Position numbers and translations under genes: made by a program. Below are positions 23,513 to 34,992 of a stretch of DNA of 64,000 bases, piece by piece; positions within the stretch are counted from its first letter, which is position 1, and each line of letters begins with the position of its first letter. This stretch comes from Methylophaga sp. OBS3 (GTDB lineage: Bacteria; Pseudomonadota; Gammaproteobacteria; Nitrosococcales; Methylophagaceae). Location of the stretch: assembly GCF_026319325.1 (NCBI RefSeq), contig NZ_JAPDMU010000001.1, positions 62,001-126,000 on the forward strand, written 5' to 3'. The notes under the pieces are model-generated. The model made no database searches, was not told the origin of the DNA, and saw nothing but the letters and a program-made list of their open reading frames with translations.

Positions 23513-24822
23513 TGCAGCCGCTGAACCAAGTTTGTTTTCGCACCATGCATTTTGATGAGCCATGGACGCTTGAAAACTATCGCAAAGTCGGTGGTTATAG
23601 TGTGCTTGAAAAAATGCTGGCTGAGAAAACGCCGCAAGAGCAGATTATTGAGCAAGTAAAAAACTCGGCGCTTAGAGGTCGAGGGGGCGCCGGTTTCCCG
23701 ACGGGCTTGAAGTGGAGTTTTATGCCACGAAAAATGCCTGGCGCGAAATACATCGTCTGTAACTCTGATGAGGGCGAGCCGGGTACCTGTAAAGATCGCG
23801 ATATTCTTCGTTATAACCCACATCAACTTATCGAAGGCATGATCATTGCCGGTTATACGATCGGCGCGGCTTCGGGGTACAACTATATTCGTGGCGAGTT
23901 TTATGAGCCAATTGCTCGATTTGAACAGGCTTTAAAAGAGGCATACGACGCTGGGTATTTGGGTAAAAACATTCTCGGTAGTAATTTTAAGTTTGATTTG
24001 TATACGCAACCTGGTGCTGGTGCTTATATCTGTGGTGAAGAAACGGCATTACTCGAGTCTCTCGAAGGCAAAAAAGGCCAGCCGAGATATAAGCCACCAT
24101 TTCCTGCAGGTTATGGTCTATATGGCAGACCAACCACCATAAACAATACCGAAACATTGGCTTCAGTACCGGTGATTTTGCAACATGGTGCTGATTGGTT
24201 TCATGAGCTGGGCACACCGAATAATGGCGGCCAAAAAATCTTTTGCATGACTGGTCATGTCAATAAGCCGGGCAATTATGAAGTGCCTTTGGGTATGCCT
24301 TTTTCAGAGTTATTAGAACTTGCTGGTGGCGTTAGAAAAGGGCATAAATTGAAAGCTGTCATCCCCGGCGGTTCATCAACACCAGTAGTGCCAGCTGATG
24401 TCATGATGCAAACAGCAATGAGTTATGACGGCATTGGTAAGGCTGGCTCAATGCTGGGGGCAGGTTCAGTTATCGTTATGGATGACTCGACCTGCATGGT
24501 GAAAGCATTAGAGCGCATTGCGTATTTCTATTACGAAGAATCATGTGGCCAATGTACGCCATGTCGTGAGGGCACGGGCTGGTTATATCGTGTTGTTAAA
24601 CGTATCGAAAATGGTGAGGGTCGCCAAGAAGATTTAGATCGTCTGGTTGATGTTGCTGAAAACATAAACGGCAATACCATTTGTGCCTTAGGTGATGCGG
24701 CGGCGGCACCGGTAATCAGCTTTATCAAACATTTCAGAGAGGAATTTCAATATCACATCGACCATGGTTGTTGCATGGTTGGTCATAACGACTCAACACA
24801 TGGAGAGCGTCAATATGGTTAA
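23512..24822 (+). CDS. nuoF: NADH-quinone oxidoreductase subunit F
   Basis: NuoF binds NADH and FMN and carries cluster N3. The FMN/NADH loop is [16 protein letters not shown] and the second glycine-rich site is [16 protein letters not shown]. The 4Fe-4S ligands are [12 protein letters not shown] and the Cys in [11 protein letters not shown]. Length 436 is normal. The frame ends at 24822 and overlaps the start of nuoG by 8 bases, suggesting coupled translation of the NADH module. Confidence 0.98.
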   Translation: MQPLNQVCFRTMHFDEPWTLENYRKVGGYSVLEKMLAEKTPQEQIIEQVKNSALRGRGGAGFPTGLKWSFMPRKMPGAKYIVCNSDEGEPGTCKDRDILRYNPHQLIEGMIIAGYTIGAASGYNYIRGEFYEPIARFEQALKEAYDAGYLGKNILGSNFKFDLYTQPGAGAYICGEETALLESLEGKKGQPRYKPPFPAGYGLYGRPTTINNTETLASVPVILQHGADWFHELGTPNNGGQKIFCMTGHVNKPGNYEVPLGMPFSELLELAGGVRKGHKLKAVIPGGSSTPVVPADVMMQTAMSYDGIGKAGSMLGAGSVIVMDDSTCMVKALERIAYFYYEESCGQCTPCREGTGWLYRVVKRIENGEGRQEDLDRLVDVAENINGNTICALGDAAAAPVISFIKHFREEFQYHIDHGCCMVGHNDSTHGERQYG

Positions 24823-27172
24823 TATTGAAATTGACGGTATTCCACTCAAAGTCGATTCCAGCAAAATGATTATTCAGGCTGCTGATGAAGCCGGTATTGA
24901 TATCCCACGTTTTTGTTATCACAAAAAACTTTCTATCGCGGCCAACTGCCGTATGTGTCTGGTAGAAGTCGATAGAGCGCGAAAAGCCCTGCCAGCCTGC
25001 GCAACACCTGTTACAGAAGGCATGAAGGTCTTCACTCACTCGAAAATCGCCGTTGAAGCCCAGCGTGGCGTGATGGAATTTTTACTGATTAATCACCCGC
25101 TAGATTGTCCAATCTGTGATCAGGGCGGGGAATGTGAGTTACAAGATTTATCTCTCGGTTATGGTAAAGGCATCAGCCGCTTCACTGAGAAAAAGCGTGT
25201 TGTTAAAGATAAAAACATCGGGCCATTAATCCAAACCGAGATGACGCGCTGTATCCACTGTACCCGTTGTGTGCGTTTTGGTACGGAAATAGCCGGTATC
25301 AAAGAGCTTGGTGCTACTGGTCGTGGTGAGCATATGGAAATCGGCACCTATGTTGAACATAGCCTCGCATCGGAATTGTCGGGCAATATCATTGATTTAT
25401 GTCCCGTTGGTGCGTTGACCTCCAAACCATTTCGTTACAAAGCGCGTGCTTGGGAAATGACGTCCTATCCATCAGTGGCTTGTCACGATGCGGTGGGTTC
25501 TGCACTTGAACTACATGTACGTGGAAATGAGGTTATGCGGGTTGTTCCGCGTGATAATGAAAGCATTAATGAAACGTGGATTTCAGATCGAGATCGTTTC
25601 AGTTATTTGGGATTAAAACATCCAGATAGACCCGAAACGCCAATGATTAAGCAGAATGGCGTATGGCAAGAGACTGACTGGCAAACAGCATTAATCTTTG
25701 CTATCGAGGGTATCAAATCTGTTCAGCAGAAAAATGGTCAGGACCAATTATTAGGACTGATGTCACCAACGGCTACACTGGAAGAAGGCTACTTATTTCA
25801 GAAGTGGTTAAGAGGTCTGGGAACGGAAAATATCGATCACCGTTTACGGATGCAATCAGTCGAAGATGCGGGCGAGTCCTACTGGCGATCAAGTATTTGT
25901 CTGGCAGAAATCGAAGATAGTGATTCGGTGTTATTGCTTGGCAGTAATATTCGAAGTGAAGCCCCGATTGTGGCACATCGAATTCGTCAGGCTGCTTTAA
26001 ATGGCGCTTTAGTAAACGAGCTGAATTTTATTAAGCGTGACTTATTAATGCCGGTGCAAAGACAATGGCTGGTTGATGGCAAACAACTGCTGCAAATGTT
26101 GAAGGGCATTGCAGTCGCTTTGCTGGAATTAGCGTCAACGCCAAATAAAGATTGGCAGCGATATTTGCTTGATGTTCGCCCCAATAGCAGCGAGCAAAAT
26201 ATTGCTATGCAATTGGCTAATGCGACGGCGCCACTATTAGTTGTCGGTGCTATAGCAAATCATCACCCTGATGCGTCAACAATCAGAGCACTGGCAAACC
26301 TCATCAGCACATTATGTCAGGGCAAACTGTTGGTGTTGCCTGAGGCTAATAGCCGGGCATTACATTTGGCAAATGTATTACCTAAGAATAATTCGACAGC
26401 CACTGAATATTTGTCACAGCGCTTGCGGGCAATGGTGTTGTTTGATGTGGAACCTGAGTTTGATATCGCCGCTCCAGACGTCGCCCAAACGGCCATTCAA
26501 CAATCGAGCTTTACCGTTGCGATTAACCGTTATTGGTCGGACAGCATTCGTGAACATGCCGATGTTATGTTGCCTCTTGCCTCTTTTGCTGAAACCTCAG
26601 GGACATTTGTCGGACTTGATGGCCAGTGGCAGTCATTTAGTGGTGCGATAGCGCCAAGAGGTGATGCTCGTCCTGGCTGGAAAATCTTACGCGTCTTGGC
26701 AAACTTAAGTGCGTTAACGGGGTTTGATTATGTTGCTTCATCCGACATTCGAGATGAAGTTGCAGATTTAGTTGCCAAGTTGCCAGAGGACAAAAGAGCG
26801 GGGTTCATCCCTGCAGAGCCTGAGATGAGCGAACAGACGAAGACCAAAACATTAATGCTCATTTCTGATGTTGCGATGTACCGTGGTGACAGCATTGTTA
26901 GACGCAGCGACGCATTGCAGCAGACACCAGAAAATCATCAATCTTTAATGGCTCGTATCCACCCTGAGACAGCAATTGCACATGATTTGGTGGATGGTGA
27001 AATTATCCAAGTGAGCCAAGGTGAACGATCAATTGAGCTACCGGTACAGTTTGATAGCAATATTGTGCCGGGCGGCGTTTATTTGCCTGTTGCCACGGAG
27101 TTAAGTGCAAAGCTTGGCTATGCATTTGGTGAAGTCGCCGTTGAAATGGTGGAGGCTCTCGCTGATGCTTGA
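24815..27172 (+). CDS. nuoG: NADH-quinone oxidoreductase subunit G
   Basis: NuoG is the large iron-sulfur subunit of the peripheral arm. In order: a 2Fe-2S ferredoxin domain ([15 protein letters not shown]), the His/Cys ligands of N5 ([18 protein letters not shown]), and the N4 motif ([10 protein letters not shown] with LCPVGAL). A molybdopterin-oxidoreductase-like domain without obvious cofactor function follows. The four-Cys motif of cluster N7, found in E. coli NuoG, is absent; only one Cys remains in [10 protein letters not shown] place the start at ATG 24815 ([11 protein letters not shown]), after GGAGAG, because the longer frame from 24764 adds 17 atypical residues. Length 785. Confidence 0.95.
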   Translation: MVNIEIDGIPLKVDSSKMIIQAADEAGIDIPRFCYHKKLSIAANCRMCLVEVDRARKALPACATPVTEGMKVFTHSKIAVEAQRGVMEFLLINHPLDCPICDQGGECELQDLSLGYGKGISRFTEKKRVVKDKNIGPLIQTEMTRCIHCTRCVRFGTEIAGIKELGATGRGEHMEIGTYVEHSLASELSGNIIDLCPVGALTSKPFRYKARAWEMTSYPSVACHDAVGSALELHVRGNEVMRVVPRDNESINETWISDRDRFSYLGLKHPDRPETPMIKQNGVWQETDWQTALIFAIEGIKSVQQKNGQDQLLGLMSPTATLEEGYLFQKWLRGLGTENIDHRLRMQSVEDAGESYWRSSICLAEIEDSDSVLLLGSNIRSEAPIVAHRIRQAALNGALVNELNFIKRDLLMPVQRQWLVDGKQLLQMLKGIAVALLELASTPNKDWQRYLLDVRPNSSEQNIAMQLANATAPLLVVGAIANHHPDASTIRALANLISTLCQGKLLVLPEANSRALHLANVLPKNNSTATEYLSQRLRAMVLFDVEPEFDIAAPDVAQTAIQQSSFTVAINRYWSDSIREHADVMLPLASFAETSGTFVGLDGQWQSFSGAIAPRGDARPGWKILRVLANLSALTGFDYVASSDIRDEVADLVAKLPEDKRAGFIPAEPEMSEQTKTKTLMLISDVAMYRGDSIVRRSDALQQTPENHQSLMARIHPETAIAHDLVDGEIIQVSQGERSIELPVQFDSNIVPGGVYLPVATELSAKLGYAFGEVAVEMVEALADA

Positions 27173-28217
27173 CTGGTTTCTCAATGACATTGTGCTGACC
27201 ATTGGCAAAATTTTGCTGATTGTTTTGCCATTGATGGGGGCTGTTGCCTACCTGACATTGGCTGAGCGTAAAGTCATTGGTTACATCCAGATGCGAATTG
27301 GCCCAAATCGAGTGGGGCCTCGTGGCTTATTCCAGCCGATTGCCGATGGCCTCAAGTTATTGATGAAAGAGGTTATTCTGCCGGCCAAATCCAACCTTTA
27401 TTTGTTTGTGGTAGCGCCAGTGTTGGCGATTGGTCCCGCTTTAGCGGCGTGGGCGGTGATGCCATTTAGTCCGGAGTTAATTCTGGCTGATATTAATGCA
27501 GGGTTACTTTATATTCTGGCGATTACCTCAATGTCAGTCTATGGCGTGGTTATCGCTGGTTGGGCATCAAACTCACGTTATGCTTTTTTGGGGGCAATGC
27601 GCAGCGCGGCACAAGTGGTGTCGTATGAGATCGCGATGGGTTTCGCCTTGGTAGGGGTATTAGTTGCTGCTGGCAGCTTAAACCTGGGTGAAATTGTCAT
27701 GGCGCAGTCTGGCGGTATTTTGTACTGGTACTGGTTGCCATTATTACCGTTGTTTGTTGTTTATTTTGTTTCTGGGGTTGCTGAGACAAACCGGGCACCT
27801 TTTGACATCGCTGAGGGCGAGTCAGAAATTGTTGCCGGTTTCCATGTGGAATATTCGGGGATGGCCTTTGCCGTATTCTTCCTTGCCGAATATGCCGACA
27901 TGATTTTGATCTCTATGCTGGCGGCTACTTTGTTCATGGGTGGCTGGTTATCACCATTCCAAGGTATTCCCTACCTAGAGCCGATGTTTGCATGGGTGCC
28001 AGGGCTTATTTGGTTATTGCTTAAAACCAGTTTCTTTTTGTTTATCTACTTGTGGATTCGGGCGACTTTTCCTCGATACCGATACGATCAAATCATGCGT
28101 TTAGGCTGGAAAATCTTTATTCCAGTGACCTTAGTTTGGATTGTGATCATCGCCACCATGCAGGTGTTTGATATTGGTCCATGGTTTAGCAAAATCACAG
28201 CAGGGGGCGGTGTATGA
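27165..28217 (+). CDS. nuoH: NADH-quinone oxidoreductase subunit H
   Basis: This ND1-type membrane subunit contacts the quinone channel and links the arms. It has eight or more TM helices. Diagnostic stretches are [20 protein letters not shown] near residue 31, [15 protein letters not shown] and VEYSGM. I choose ATG 27165, which follows GGTGGAGG and overlaps the nuoG stop by 8 bases. The longer frame from 27105 lies within nuoG. Length 350 is normal. It ends in an ATGA overlap with nuoI. Confidence 0.96.
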   Translation: MLDWFLNDIVLTIGKILLIVLPLMGAVAYLTLAERKVIGYIQMRIGPNRVGPRGLFQPIADGLKLLMKEVILPAKSNLYLFVVAPVLAIGPALAAWAVMPFSPELILADINAGLLYILAITSMSVYGVVIAGWASNSRYAFLGAMRSAAQVVSYEIAMGFALVGVLVAAGSLNLGEIVMAQSGGILYWYWLPLLPLFVVYFVSGVAETNRAPFDIAEGESEIVAGFHVEYSGMAFAVFFLAEYADMILISMLAATLFMGGWLSPFQGIPYLEPMFAWVPGLIWLLLKTSFFLFIYLWIRATFPRYRYDQIMRLGWKIFIPVTLVWIVIIATMQVFDIGPWFSKITAGGGV

Positions 28218-28705
28218 AACAGGCCGTTATCCATTTTTTTAAAAGCTTTTTCCTTTGGGAGTTAATTCAAGGGATGCGGCTGACTGGACGTCATTTTTTC
28301 TCACGTAAAATTACCGTGCAGTATCCAGAAGAAAAAACACCGCAATCACCACGTTTTCGAGGGTTGCATGCACTTCGTCGTTATCCAAATGGGGAAGAGC
28401 GCTGTATCGGCTGCAAATTGTGTGAGGCAGTTTGTCCTGCACTGGCAATCACAATTGATACTGAGCCACGTGATGATGGCACTCGCCGAACCACACGCTA
28501 CGATATCGATTTATTTAAATGTATTTACTGTGGCTTTTGTGAAGAGTCTTGCCCCGTGGATTCGATCGTGGAAACGCGACACTTTGAGTATCACTTTGAG
28601 AATCGTGGTGAAAACATCATGAGCAAACAACAATTACTGGCGATTGGCGATAAATTCGAAACGCAAATTGCAGCCGACAGGGAGGCTGATGCGCCTTATC
28701 GTTAG
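28214..28705 (+). CDS. nuoI: NADH-quinone oxidoreductase subunit I
   Basis: NuoI is the 8Fe-8S ferredoxin-type subunit with clusters N6a and N6b. The two motifs are [13 protein letters not shown] and [14 protein letters not shown], preceded by the amphipathic N-terminal helix [20 protein letters not shown]. Length 163 is typical for the mitochondrial-like form. The start overlaps nuoH by 4 bases. Confidence 0.97.
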   Translation: MKQAVIHFFKSFFLWELIQGMRLTGRHFFSRKITVQYPEEKTPQSPRFRGLHALRRYPNGEERCIGCKLCEAVCPALAITIDTEPRDDGTRRTTRYDIDLFKCIYCGFCEESCPVDSIVETRHFEYHFENRGENIMSKQQLLAIGDKFETQIAADREADAPYR

Positions 28706-28714
28706 GCCGTAGTT

Positions 28715-29323
28715 ATGGAAAAAGTACTGTTTTATATCTTCGCTGCCATCTTGTTATTTGCTGCCACTATGGTCATTACGGTACGTAACCCAGTACGCGC
28801 AGCTTTGTTTTTGGTGTTGGCATTTTTTACCAGTGCCGCGATTTGGTTGATGCTCGAAGCCGAATTTTTGGCGATAAGCCTAGTATTAGTTTATGTGGGC
28901 GCAGTATTAGTCTTGTTTTTGTTTGTGGTGATGATGCTGGATATTGATCTCAAACCACTTAAAGCTGGGTTTGCCCGTTATTTACCGCTCGGTATTTTGG
29001 TAGCTGCGTTAATTGTGATTGAGATGATTGCAGTGCTTGGCGTTCATAATTTTGGACTGGAACAAGTGCCGGCACCGACTGCGGATGTGAATGCTGATGG
29101 CAATACGCGTCGTTTGGGATTACTGCTGTATACCGTCTATGTGTATCCGTTTGAAATTGCTGCTGTCATTTTAACGGTTGCGATTGTGGCAGCTATTACC
29201 CTGACACTTCGTCCACAAAATCGTAAGTTACAAGATCCCGGTCAACAAGTACGCGTTCGTCGAGAAGACAGGGTTCGTCTAGTTGATATGCCTAGCGAAA
29301 CTAAGCAGGGGGACAAGTCATGA
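28715..29323 (+). CDS. nuoJ: NADH-quinone oxidoreductase subunit J
   Basis: NuoJ is an ND6-type membrane subunit with five TM helices. It includes [19 protein letters not shown] and the pi-bulge-type helix [18 protein letters not shown] basic cytoplasmic tail of about 35 residues closes the protein. Length 202 is normal. It starts 9 bases after nuoI and overlaps nuoK by ATGA. Confidence 0.95.
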   Translation: MEKVLFYIFAAILLFAATMVITVRNPVRAALFLVLAFFTSAAIWLMLEAEFLAISLVLVYVGAVLVLFLFVVMMLDIDLKPLKAGFARYLPLGILVAALIVIEMIAVLGVHNFGLEQVPAPTADVNADGNTRRLGLLLYTVYVYPFEIAAVILTVAIVAAITLTLRPQNRKLQDPGQQVRVRREDRVRLVDMPSETKQGDKS

Positions 29324-29625
29324 TTGCCTTGTCTGATTACCTCATTTTGGCGGCATTACTGTTTAGCTTATCAGTTGCCGGTATTTTTCTTAACCGTAAA
29401 AACATCATTATTTTATTGATGTGTATTGAGTTAATGCTGTTGGCGGTAAACCTTAATTTTATTGCGTTTTCGCAATTTAGTGGTGATGCGTCTGGACAAA
29501 TATTCGTCTTCTTTATTTTGACGGTTGCGGCTGCAGAAGCGGCAATTGGCTTGGCGATATTGGTGGTCTTGTTCAGAAATCTGAGTACGATCAATGTTGA
29601 TGATATTGATAAGCTCAGAGGTTAA
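29320..29625 (+). CDS. nuoK: NADH-quinone oxidoreductase subunit K
   Basis: NuoK is an ND4L-type subunit with three TM helices and 101 residues. The membrane-buried glutamates of the proton path are seen in [14 protein letters not shown] and [13 protein letters not shown]. It starts inside the end of nuoJ and is followed 3 bases later by nuoL. Confidence 0.97.
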   Translation: MIALSDYLILAALLFSLSVAGIFLNRKNIIILLMCIELMLLAVNLNFIAFSQFSGDASGQIFVFFILTVAAAEAAIGLAILVVLFRNLSTINVDDIDKLRG

Positions 29626-29628
29626 GTC

Positions 29629-31566
29629 ATGACGCAGAGCTTATTACTTTCTATCGTTTTAGCACCCCTAATCGGCAGCGTATTAGCTGGCTTTTTCGGT
29701 AAACAAATCGGTCGTAATAATAGTCATCGCGTTACGATTTTAGGTGTGGCAATTGCTTTTGCTTTATCTGCTTATGTGTTGAAGTTAGTGCTGGTCGATG
29801 GTGAAAGTTACAACGCTACTGTCTACCAATGGCTACAGGTCGGTAGCCTCAATATTGAAGTCGGCTTTATGGTCGATGCACTGACAGCCATCATGATGGT
29901 CGTCGTTACCTTCGTATCACTGATGGTGCATGTCTACACCATTGGTTATATGCATGATGATGATGGCTATTGTCGTTTCTTTAGTTATATCTCACTGTTC
30001 ACTTTTGCCATGTTGATGTTGGTGATGGCCAACAACTTTATGCAGTTGTTTTTTGGTTGGGAAGCGGTCGGCCTAGTGTCGTATTTATTAATTGGTTTTT
30101 GGTACAAGAAGCCGACAGCTATCTACGCTAACTTAAAAGCCTTCTTGGTTAATCGGGTGGGGGATTTTGGTTTTTTATTAGGCATTGCTGCAGTGTTGAT
30201 GTATGCCGGTAGTCTCAATTACACCGAGGTTTTCCAACAAGCGCCAGTCATGGCTGAACAACAAATCAGCCTTTGGGGTGACAGTAGTTGGTCTTTAATG
30301 ACGGTCATCGGCATTTTGTTATTTATCGGCGCGATGGGTAAATCAGCACAAGTGCCTTTACATGTTTGGTTGCCTGACTCCATGGAAGGTCCTACACCAA
30401 TATCCGCATTAATTCATGCGGCAACTATGGTCACCGCTGGTATTTTCATGGTGGCAAGAATGTCGCCGTTGTATGAATACTCAGAAACGGCATTGGCATT
30501 TATTCTGGTGATTGGTGCTGTTACGGCGTTGTTTATGGGCTTTTTAGGACTGATCCAAAACGACATCAAACGTGTGATCGCTTATTCAACCTTATCTCAA
30601 TTGGGATATATGACGGTCGCGTTGGGCGCTTCAGCATACTCAGCGGCTATTTTTCATTTGTTTACCCACGCCTTTTTCAAAGCACTGCTGTTCTTGGCCG
30701 CAGGTTCGGTGATTATGGCGATGCATCATCAGCAAGATATTCGACATATGGGCGGGCTAAAAAAATATCTGCCTATTACTTACTGGACCAGCTTAATCGG
30801 TACGTTGGCACTGATTGGCGCGCCAGGCTTGGCAGGCTACTTTTCCAAAGATGCCATCATTGAAGCTGTTCACGCCTCAACGACGCCAGGTGCTGGCTTT
30901 GCTTACATTGCCGTTTTGCTCGGCGTATTTATCACCGCTTTATACAGTTTCCGATTATTGTTTTTGGTCTTTCATGGGCAAGAGCGCTTTGATTCACATG
31001 GGCATCCACCACATGAGTCACCTAAAGTTGTGACTGTGCCGCTAATGTTGCTGGCGATTCCTTCGGTATTCGCGGGTTACCTTATCGGTGACATGGTGTT
31101 TGGTGACTGGTTGGCTGAAGCAATTTTTGTCATGCCTAAACATGATGTATTGGCTCATTTGGAATATCACGGCGTTTGGGGTTTTTTAGTTCATGGCCTC
31201 ATGATGCCGCCAGTTTGGCTGACCTTAGCTGGTATCGTGACAGCGTGGTTTTTGTACATTAAGCATCCAGGTTTACCAGCAACAATTCAGCAAAAATTTA
31301 TGTGGCTGTGGCGTTTTATGGATAACAAATACGGCTTTGATAGCTTTAATGAAACCGTGTTTGCTGGCGGTGCCCGTGGCCTTGGTCGTTTCCTCTGGAA
31401 ACTTGGCGACACCAAATTAATTGATGGTTTGGTTGTGAATGGCAGTGCTCGCTTAGTTGGCGTATTCGCTCGGGTTGGGCGGCATATTCAGTCGGGTTAT
31501 CTCTATCATTATGCGTTTGCCATGATGATAGGTGTGTGGGTGTTACTCACATGGTTTGTTGTATAA
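29629..31566 (+). CDS. nuoL: NADH-quinone oxidoreductase subunit L
   Basis: NuoL is the distal antiporter-like proton pump subunit with a long lateral helix at the C-terminus. It has about 16 TM helices. The antiporter core includes NNFMQLFFGWEAVGLVSYLL, KSAQVPLHVWLPDSMEGPTP and HLFTHAFFKALLFLAAGS. Length 645 is slightly above the E. coli 613. The ATG follows nuoK by 3 bases. Confidence 0.97.
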   Translation: MTQSLLLSIVLAPLIGSVLAGFFGKQIGRNNSHRVTILGVAIAFALSAYVLKLVLVDGESYNATVYQWLQVGSLNIEVGFMVDALTAIMMVVVTFVSLMVHVYTIGYMHDDDGYCRFFSYISLFTFAMLMLVMANNFMQLFFGWEAVGLVSYLLIGFWYKKPTAIYANLKAFLVNRVGDFGFLLGIAAVLMYAGSLNYTEVFQQAPVMAEQQISLWGDSSWSLMTVIGILLFIGAMGKSAQVPLHVWLPDSMEGPTPISALIHAATMVTAGIFMVARMSPLYEYSETALAFILVIGAVTALFMGFLGLIQNDIKRVIAYSTLSQLGYMTVALGASAYSAAIFHLFTHAFFKALLFLAAGSVIMAMHHQQDIRHMGGLKKYLPITYWTSLIGTLALIGAPGLAGYFSKDAIIEAVHASTTPGAGFAYIAVLLGVFITALYSFRLLFLVFHGQERFDSHGHPPHESPKVVTVPLMLLAIPSVFAGYLIGDMVFGDWLAEAIFVMPKHDVLAHLEYHGVWGFLVHGLMMPPVWLTLAGIVTAWFLYIKHPGLPATIQQKFMWLWRFMDNKYGFDSFNETVFAGGARGLGRFLWKLGDTKLIDGLVVNGSARLVGVFARVGRHIQSGYLYHYAFAMMIGVWVLLTWFVV

Positions 31567-31577
31567 GGATGACGTAA

Positions 31578-33098
31578 GTGCTGAACTTTCCGATATTAAG
31601 TTTACTGATTTGGCTGCCTATATTAGGTGGTGTAGCAGTATTACTTTGTCGTGAAAATCGCTATGCAGCCAAGTGGCTCGGATTGTTAACCAGTCTAGTG
31701 ACGATGTTGATGTCTTTTGGTCTTTACTTGGGCTTTGATGTCACTACAGCAGAAATGCAGTTTGTTGAGCAACTGCCCTGGGTTGAAACTTTCAATATTG
31801 AGTATTTTCTGGGTGTTGATGGCTTTTCAATGCCGTTGATGATTTTGACGACGATCTCAACGGTGTTGGTGGTTATCGCCGGGTGGGAGGTGATTAAAGA
31901 TCGTATTAACCAATACTTAGCCGCTTTCTTGATTATGGAAGGCCTAATGTTGGGCGTTTTTGCTGCACTTGATGCGATTTTGTTTTACCTGTTTTTTGAG
32001 GCCATGCTGATTCCATTGTTTTTGGTAATTGGGATCTGGGGTGGGCCAAACCGGGTTTATGCCACCTTAAAGTTCTTTTTATATACCTTCTTTGGTTCGG
32101 TTTTTCTGTTGCTGGCTCTGTTATATCTGCAATTTCAAGCTGGCAGTTTTTCGATTTTGGATTATCACGACGTTGGTTTAAGCCTGAATCAACAAATCTG
32201 GTTATTTTTGGCATTTCTAATCGCTTTTGCTGTGAAGATCCCAATGTGGCCAGTGCATACATGGTTACCTGATGCACACGTTGAGGCGCCGACGGGGGGC
32301 TCGGTGATTCTGGCTGCAATTACTTTAAAAATTGGTGGTTATGGCTTGTTGCGGTTTGCGTTGCCAATAACGCCAGATGCCAGCATGACACTAGATTGGT
32401 TGGTGATTAGCTTATCGTTGATAGCCATTGTTTATATTGGGTTTGTGGCGCTGGTGCAGTCAGATCTGAAAAAACTGATTGCTTATTCCAGTATCGCCCA
32501 TATGGGGTTTGTCACTTTAGGCTTGTTCATTATTTTCCGTATTTTTGCCAATGCTTCGTTACTACCTGGGGCGGGTAATGGCGAGATACTCGCCATCGAA
32601 GGTGCGATGGTACAAATGATTTCACATGGTTTCATTGCAGCGGCGATGTTCCTTAGTGTCGGCGTCTTGTATGACCGAATGCATACCCGTGAGATCAGTG
32701 CTTATGGTGGCGTAGTCAATAGCATGCCGAAATTTGCCGCCTTTGCTGTTTTCTTTGCGATGGCTAATGCAGGCTTACCCGGTACGTCAGGTTTTGTCGG
32801 CGAATTTATGGTAATTCTGGCAGCACTCCAGGCTAACTTCTGGTTTGCTTTCTTAGCAGCAACCACGCTTATCGTTGGCGCTGCTTATACCTTGTGGATG
32901 GTGAAACGCGTGTTCTTTGGTGAGATTGCCAATGAGCATGTTGCTCAGCTTCAAGATATTAATGGCCGGGAGTATTTCTTGTTGGCAAGTTTAGCGATGA
33001 TTGTGTTGCTTATCGGTGTTTGGCCAGATCCATTACTGAGTGTGATGCATGCTTCAGTTGAGCAATTATTAACCCAAGTATCACAGAGCAAGTTGTAA
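31578..33098 (+). CDS. nuoM: NADH-quinone oxidoreductase subunit M
   Basis: NuoM is an antiporter-like proton-pumping subunit, ND4 type. Conserved parts are FLIMEGLMLGVFAALDAILFY with the buried Glu, KIPMWPVHTWLPDAHVEAPT, IAYSSIAHMGFV and the broken-helix lysine region. Length 506 is normal. The start is GTG 31578, 7 bases after AAGGAT. nuoN follows after 6 bases. Confidence 0.97.
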   Translation: MLNFPILSLLIWLPILGGVAVLLCRENRYAAKWLGLLTSLVTMLMSFGLYLGFDVTTAEMQFVEQLPWVETFNIEYFLGVDGFSMPLMILTTISTVLVVIAGWEVIKDRINQYLAAFLIMEGLMLGVFAALDAILFYLFFEAMLIPLFLVIGIWGGPNRVYATLKFFLYTFFGSVFLLLALLYLQFQAGSFSILDYHDVGLSLNQQIWLFLAFLIAFAVKIPMWPVHTWLPDAHVEAPTGGSVILAAITLKIGGYGLLRFALPITPDASMTLDWLVISLSLIAIVYIGFVALVQSDLKKLIAYSSIAHMGFVTLGLFIIFRIFANASLLPGAGNGEILAIEGAMVQMISHGFIAAAMFLSVGVLYDRMHTREISAYGGVVNSMPKFAAFAVFFAMANAGLPGTSGFVGEFMVILAALQANFWFAFLAATTLIVGAAYTLWMVKRVFFGEIANEHVAQLQDINGREYFLLASLAMIVLLIGVWPDPLLSVMHASVEQLLTQVSQSKL

Positions 33099-33104
33099 GG
33101 AGCG

Positions 33105-34541
33105 ATGATGCCATTTCAGGTTGCCAATATGTCATTTGCTTTGCCCGAGATGTGGTTGCTGTTGATGTCTTGTGTGGTGTTGCTGGTGGTGGCCTATACC
33201 GGTGGTAAACGGATTGAGTGGGTAGCCGGATTGTCTCAATTTAGTTTGTTGATGACAGCGGTTTTGGTTTACCTAAATTTAGAACACTCCGGTGTCGCTT
33301 TTTCAGGAAACTATGTCAAAGATCCTTTAAGTGATGTATTGAAACTGGCCATTTCGCTTATCAATATGCTGGTCATTTTGTATTGCGGACGATACCTGCA
33401 AGAACGAAATCTGCGTAGTGGCGAGTTTTATGTCTTGGCGTTGTTTTCGACATTAGGCATGTTGGTAATGGTGTCAGGTCATACGATGTTGACGCTATAC
33501 CTTGGTTTAGAACTGATGTCTTTGTGTTTGTATGCCATGGTGGCGATGCATAGAGATTCAGTGATTGCGACTGAGGCGGCGATGAAATATTTCATTCTCG
33601 GCGCCTTAGCTTCGGGCATGTTGTTATATGGCATGTCGATGATTTATGGCGTAACCGGATCGTTGGATATCGCTGAGATAGCCAATGCAGTAAGTCAGCC
33701 GGATGCCAATCTCACTGTGCTAAGTTTTGCATTAGTCTTTATCGTCATTGGTATCGGTTTTAAGTTTGGCGCTGTGCCATTTCATATGTGGTTACCCGAT
33801 GTTTACCATGGTGCGCCAACGGCAATGACATTGTTCTTAGCCGCAGCGCCTAAAATTGCGGCGTTTGCTTTATTGATTCGTATTTTGGTTGATGGTTTTG
33901 GTAGTTTGCATGGCCAGTGGCAAGACATGGTTATTTTGCTGGGGGTGTTGTCGATGATTGTTGGCAACGTATTGGCGATTGCTCAGACCAATCTAAAGCG
34001 TATGTTGGCGTATTCGACAATTTCGCATGTTGGCTTTTTGCTGATGGGGATTTTGTCTGGTACTGAAGCGGGCTTTGCTGCGGCGATGTTTTACATCCTA
34101 ATCTATGCTTTGATGACCGTCGGTGCATTTGGCATGATTTTATTAATTAGCCGGCAAGGCTTTGAAGCCGACAATATCAGTGATTACAAAGGGCTAGCTA
34201 AGCAACATCCGTGGTATGCATTGATGATGTTAATCCTGATGTTTTCAATGGCAGGCATTCCGCCGCTCGCTGGTTTTTATGCAAAACTTACCGTGATTAA
34301 ATCGGTCATTGATGTTAATTTGCTGGCCGTTGCTTTGGTGGCTGTCATCATGTCGGTTATCGGGGCGTTTTATTATTTGCGGATGATTAAAGTGATGTAC
34401 TTTGATGATCCTGAAAGTGAATTTATTGTGGTTCCGTCAGCCCCGGTTCGTGTTTTATTTAGTGCTAATTGCCTGATGGTATTGGCACTTGGCTTATTTC
34501 CTGGGGCATTAATTAGTATCTGTGCCACCGTTTTTGTGTGA
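33105..34541 (+). CDS. nuoN: NADH-quinone oxidoreductase subunit N
   Basis: NuoN is the third antiporter-like subunit, ND2 type, with about 14 TM helices. Signature parts are YLGLELMSLCLYAMVA, KFGAVPFHMWLPDVYHGAPT and KRMLAYSTISHVGFLLMG. Length 478 is normal. Two adjacent ATG codons at 33105 and 33108 are possible starts. It ends in a GTGA overlap with the next small gene and completes a full nuoA-N set. Confidence 0.97.
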   Translation: MMPFQVANMSFALPEMWLLLMSCVVLLVVAYTGGKRIEWVAGLSQFSLLMTAVLVYLNLEHSGVAFSGNYVKDPLSDVLKLAISLINMLVILYCGRYLQERNLRSGEFYVLALFSTLGMLVMVSGHTMLTLYLGLELMSLCLYAMVAMHRDSVIATEAAMKYFILGALASGMLLYGMSMIYGVTGSLDIAEIANAVSQPDANLTVLSFALVFIVIGIGFKFGAVPFHMWLPDVYHGAPTAMTLFLAAAPKIAAFALLIRILVDGFGSLHGQWQDMVILLGVLSMIVGNVLAIAQTNLKRMLAYSTISHVGFLLMGILSGTEAGFAAAMFYILIYALMTVGAFGMILLISRQGFEADNISDYKGLAKQHPWYALMMLILMFSMAGIPPLAGFYAKLTVIKSVIDVNLLAVALVAVIMSVIGAFYYLRMIKVMYFDDPESEFIVVPSAPVRVLFSANCLMVLALGLFPGALISICATVFV

Positions 34542-34855
34542 GTGATATGACAATCTGGTTTTTGGTTTTAACGTATTTAGTTTTGGCAAACTTGCCTTGG
34601 TTTAACGAGCGTTTATTTTTGGTCATTCCATTGGCTGATGGTAAAAAAGGACCATGGTGGCGGGTTTTGGAAGTAACGGTTTATTACTTTATTGCACTCA
34701 TTGCCGGAGTGGGCTTTGAAACGCAATTTTCTGGTGATGTGTATGCGCAAGACTGGGAATTTTTTGTCACCACACTAAGCTTATTCCTAACATTTGCAGC
34801 ACCTGGCGTCATTTATCGTCATCAATGGTTGCCAATGCAGAGAAAAGTCCGCTAA
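34538..34855 (+). CDS. DUF2818 inner-membrane protein linked to complex I
   Basis: A 105-residue protein with three predicted TM segments and the motif LANLPWFNERLF after the first helix. I recognise the DUF2818 family, often found directly after nuoN in beta- and some gammaproteobacteria; its function is unknown. The likely start is GTG 34538 overlapping the nuoN stop (GTGTGA); ATG 34547 is an alternative. The overlap means it is translated with the nuo operon, so a role in complex I assembly or stability is a reasonable but untested inference. Confidence 0.75.
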   Translation: MSDMTIWFLVLTYLVLANLPWFNERLFLVIPLADGKKGPWWRVLEVTVYYFIALIAGVGFETQFSGDVYAQDWEFFVTTLSLFLTFAAPGVIYRHQWLPMQRKVR

Positions 34856-34992
34856 ACCCTATTTATACTAGGTGAATTCCATCCGCTAAATTTCGCTGCA
34901 CAACACGCTATCACTGACATTACGTTTGCTCACCGAAAACAAGGGATGCAACCGTAGTCATAGTAGTTTAAAATTTGCGGGTTTAACTTCCT

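Noticed and set aside
26271..26651. A 126-codon same-strand open frame inside nuoG
   Set aside because: It lies wholly within nuoG in another frame, has a Cys/Leu-rich translation and no family features.
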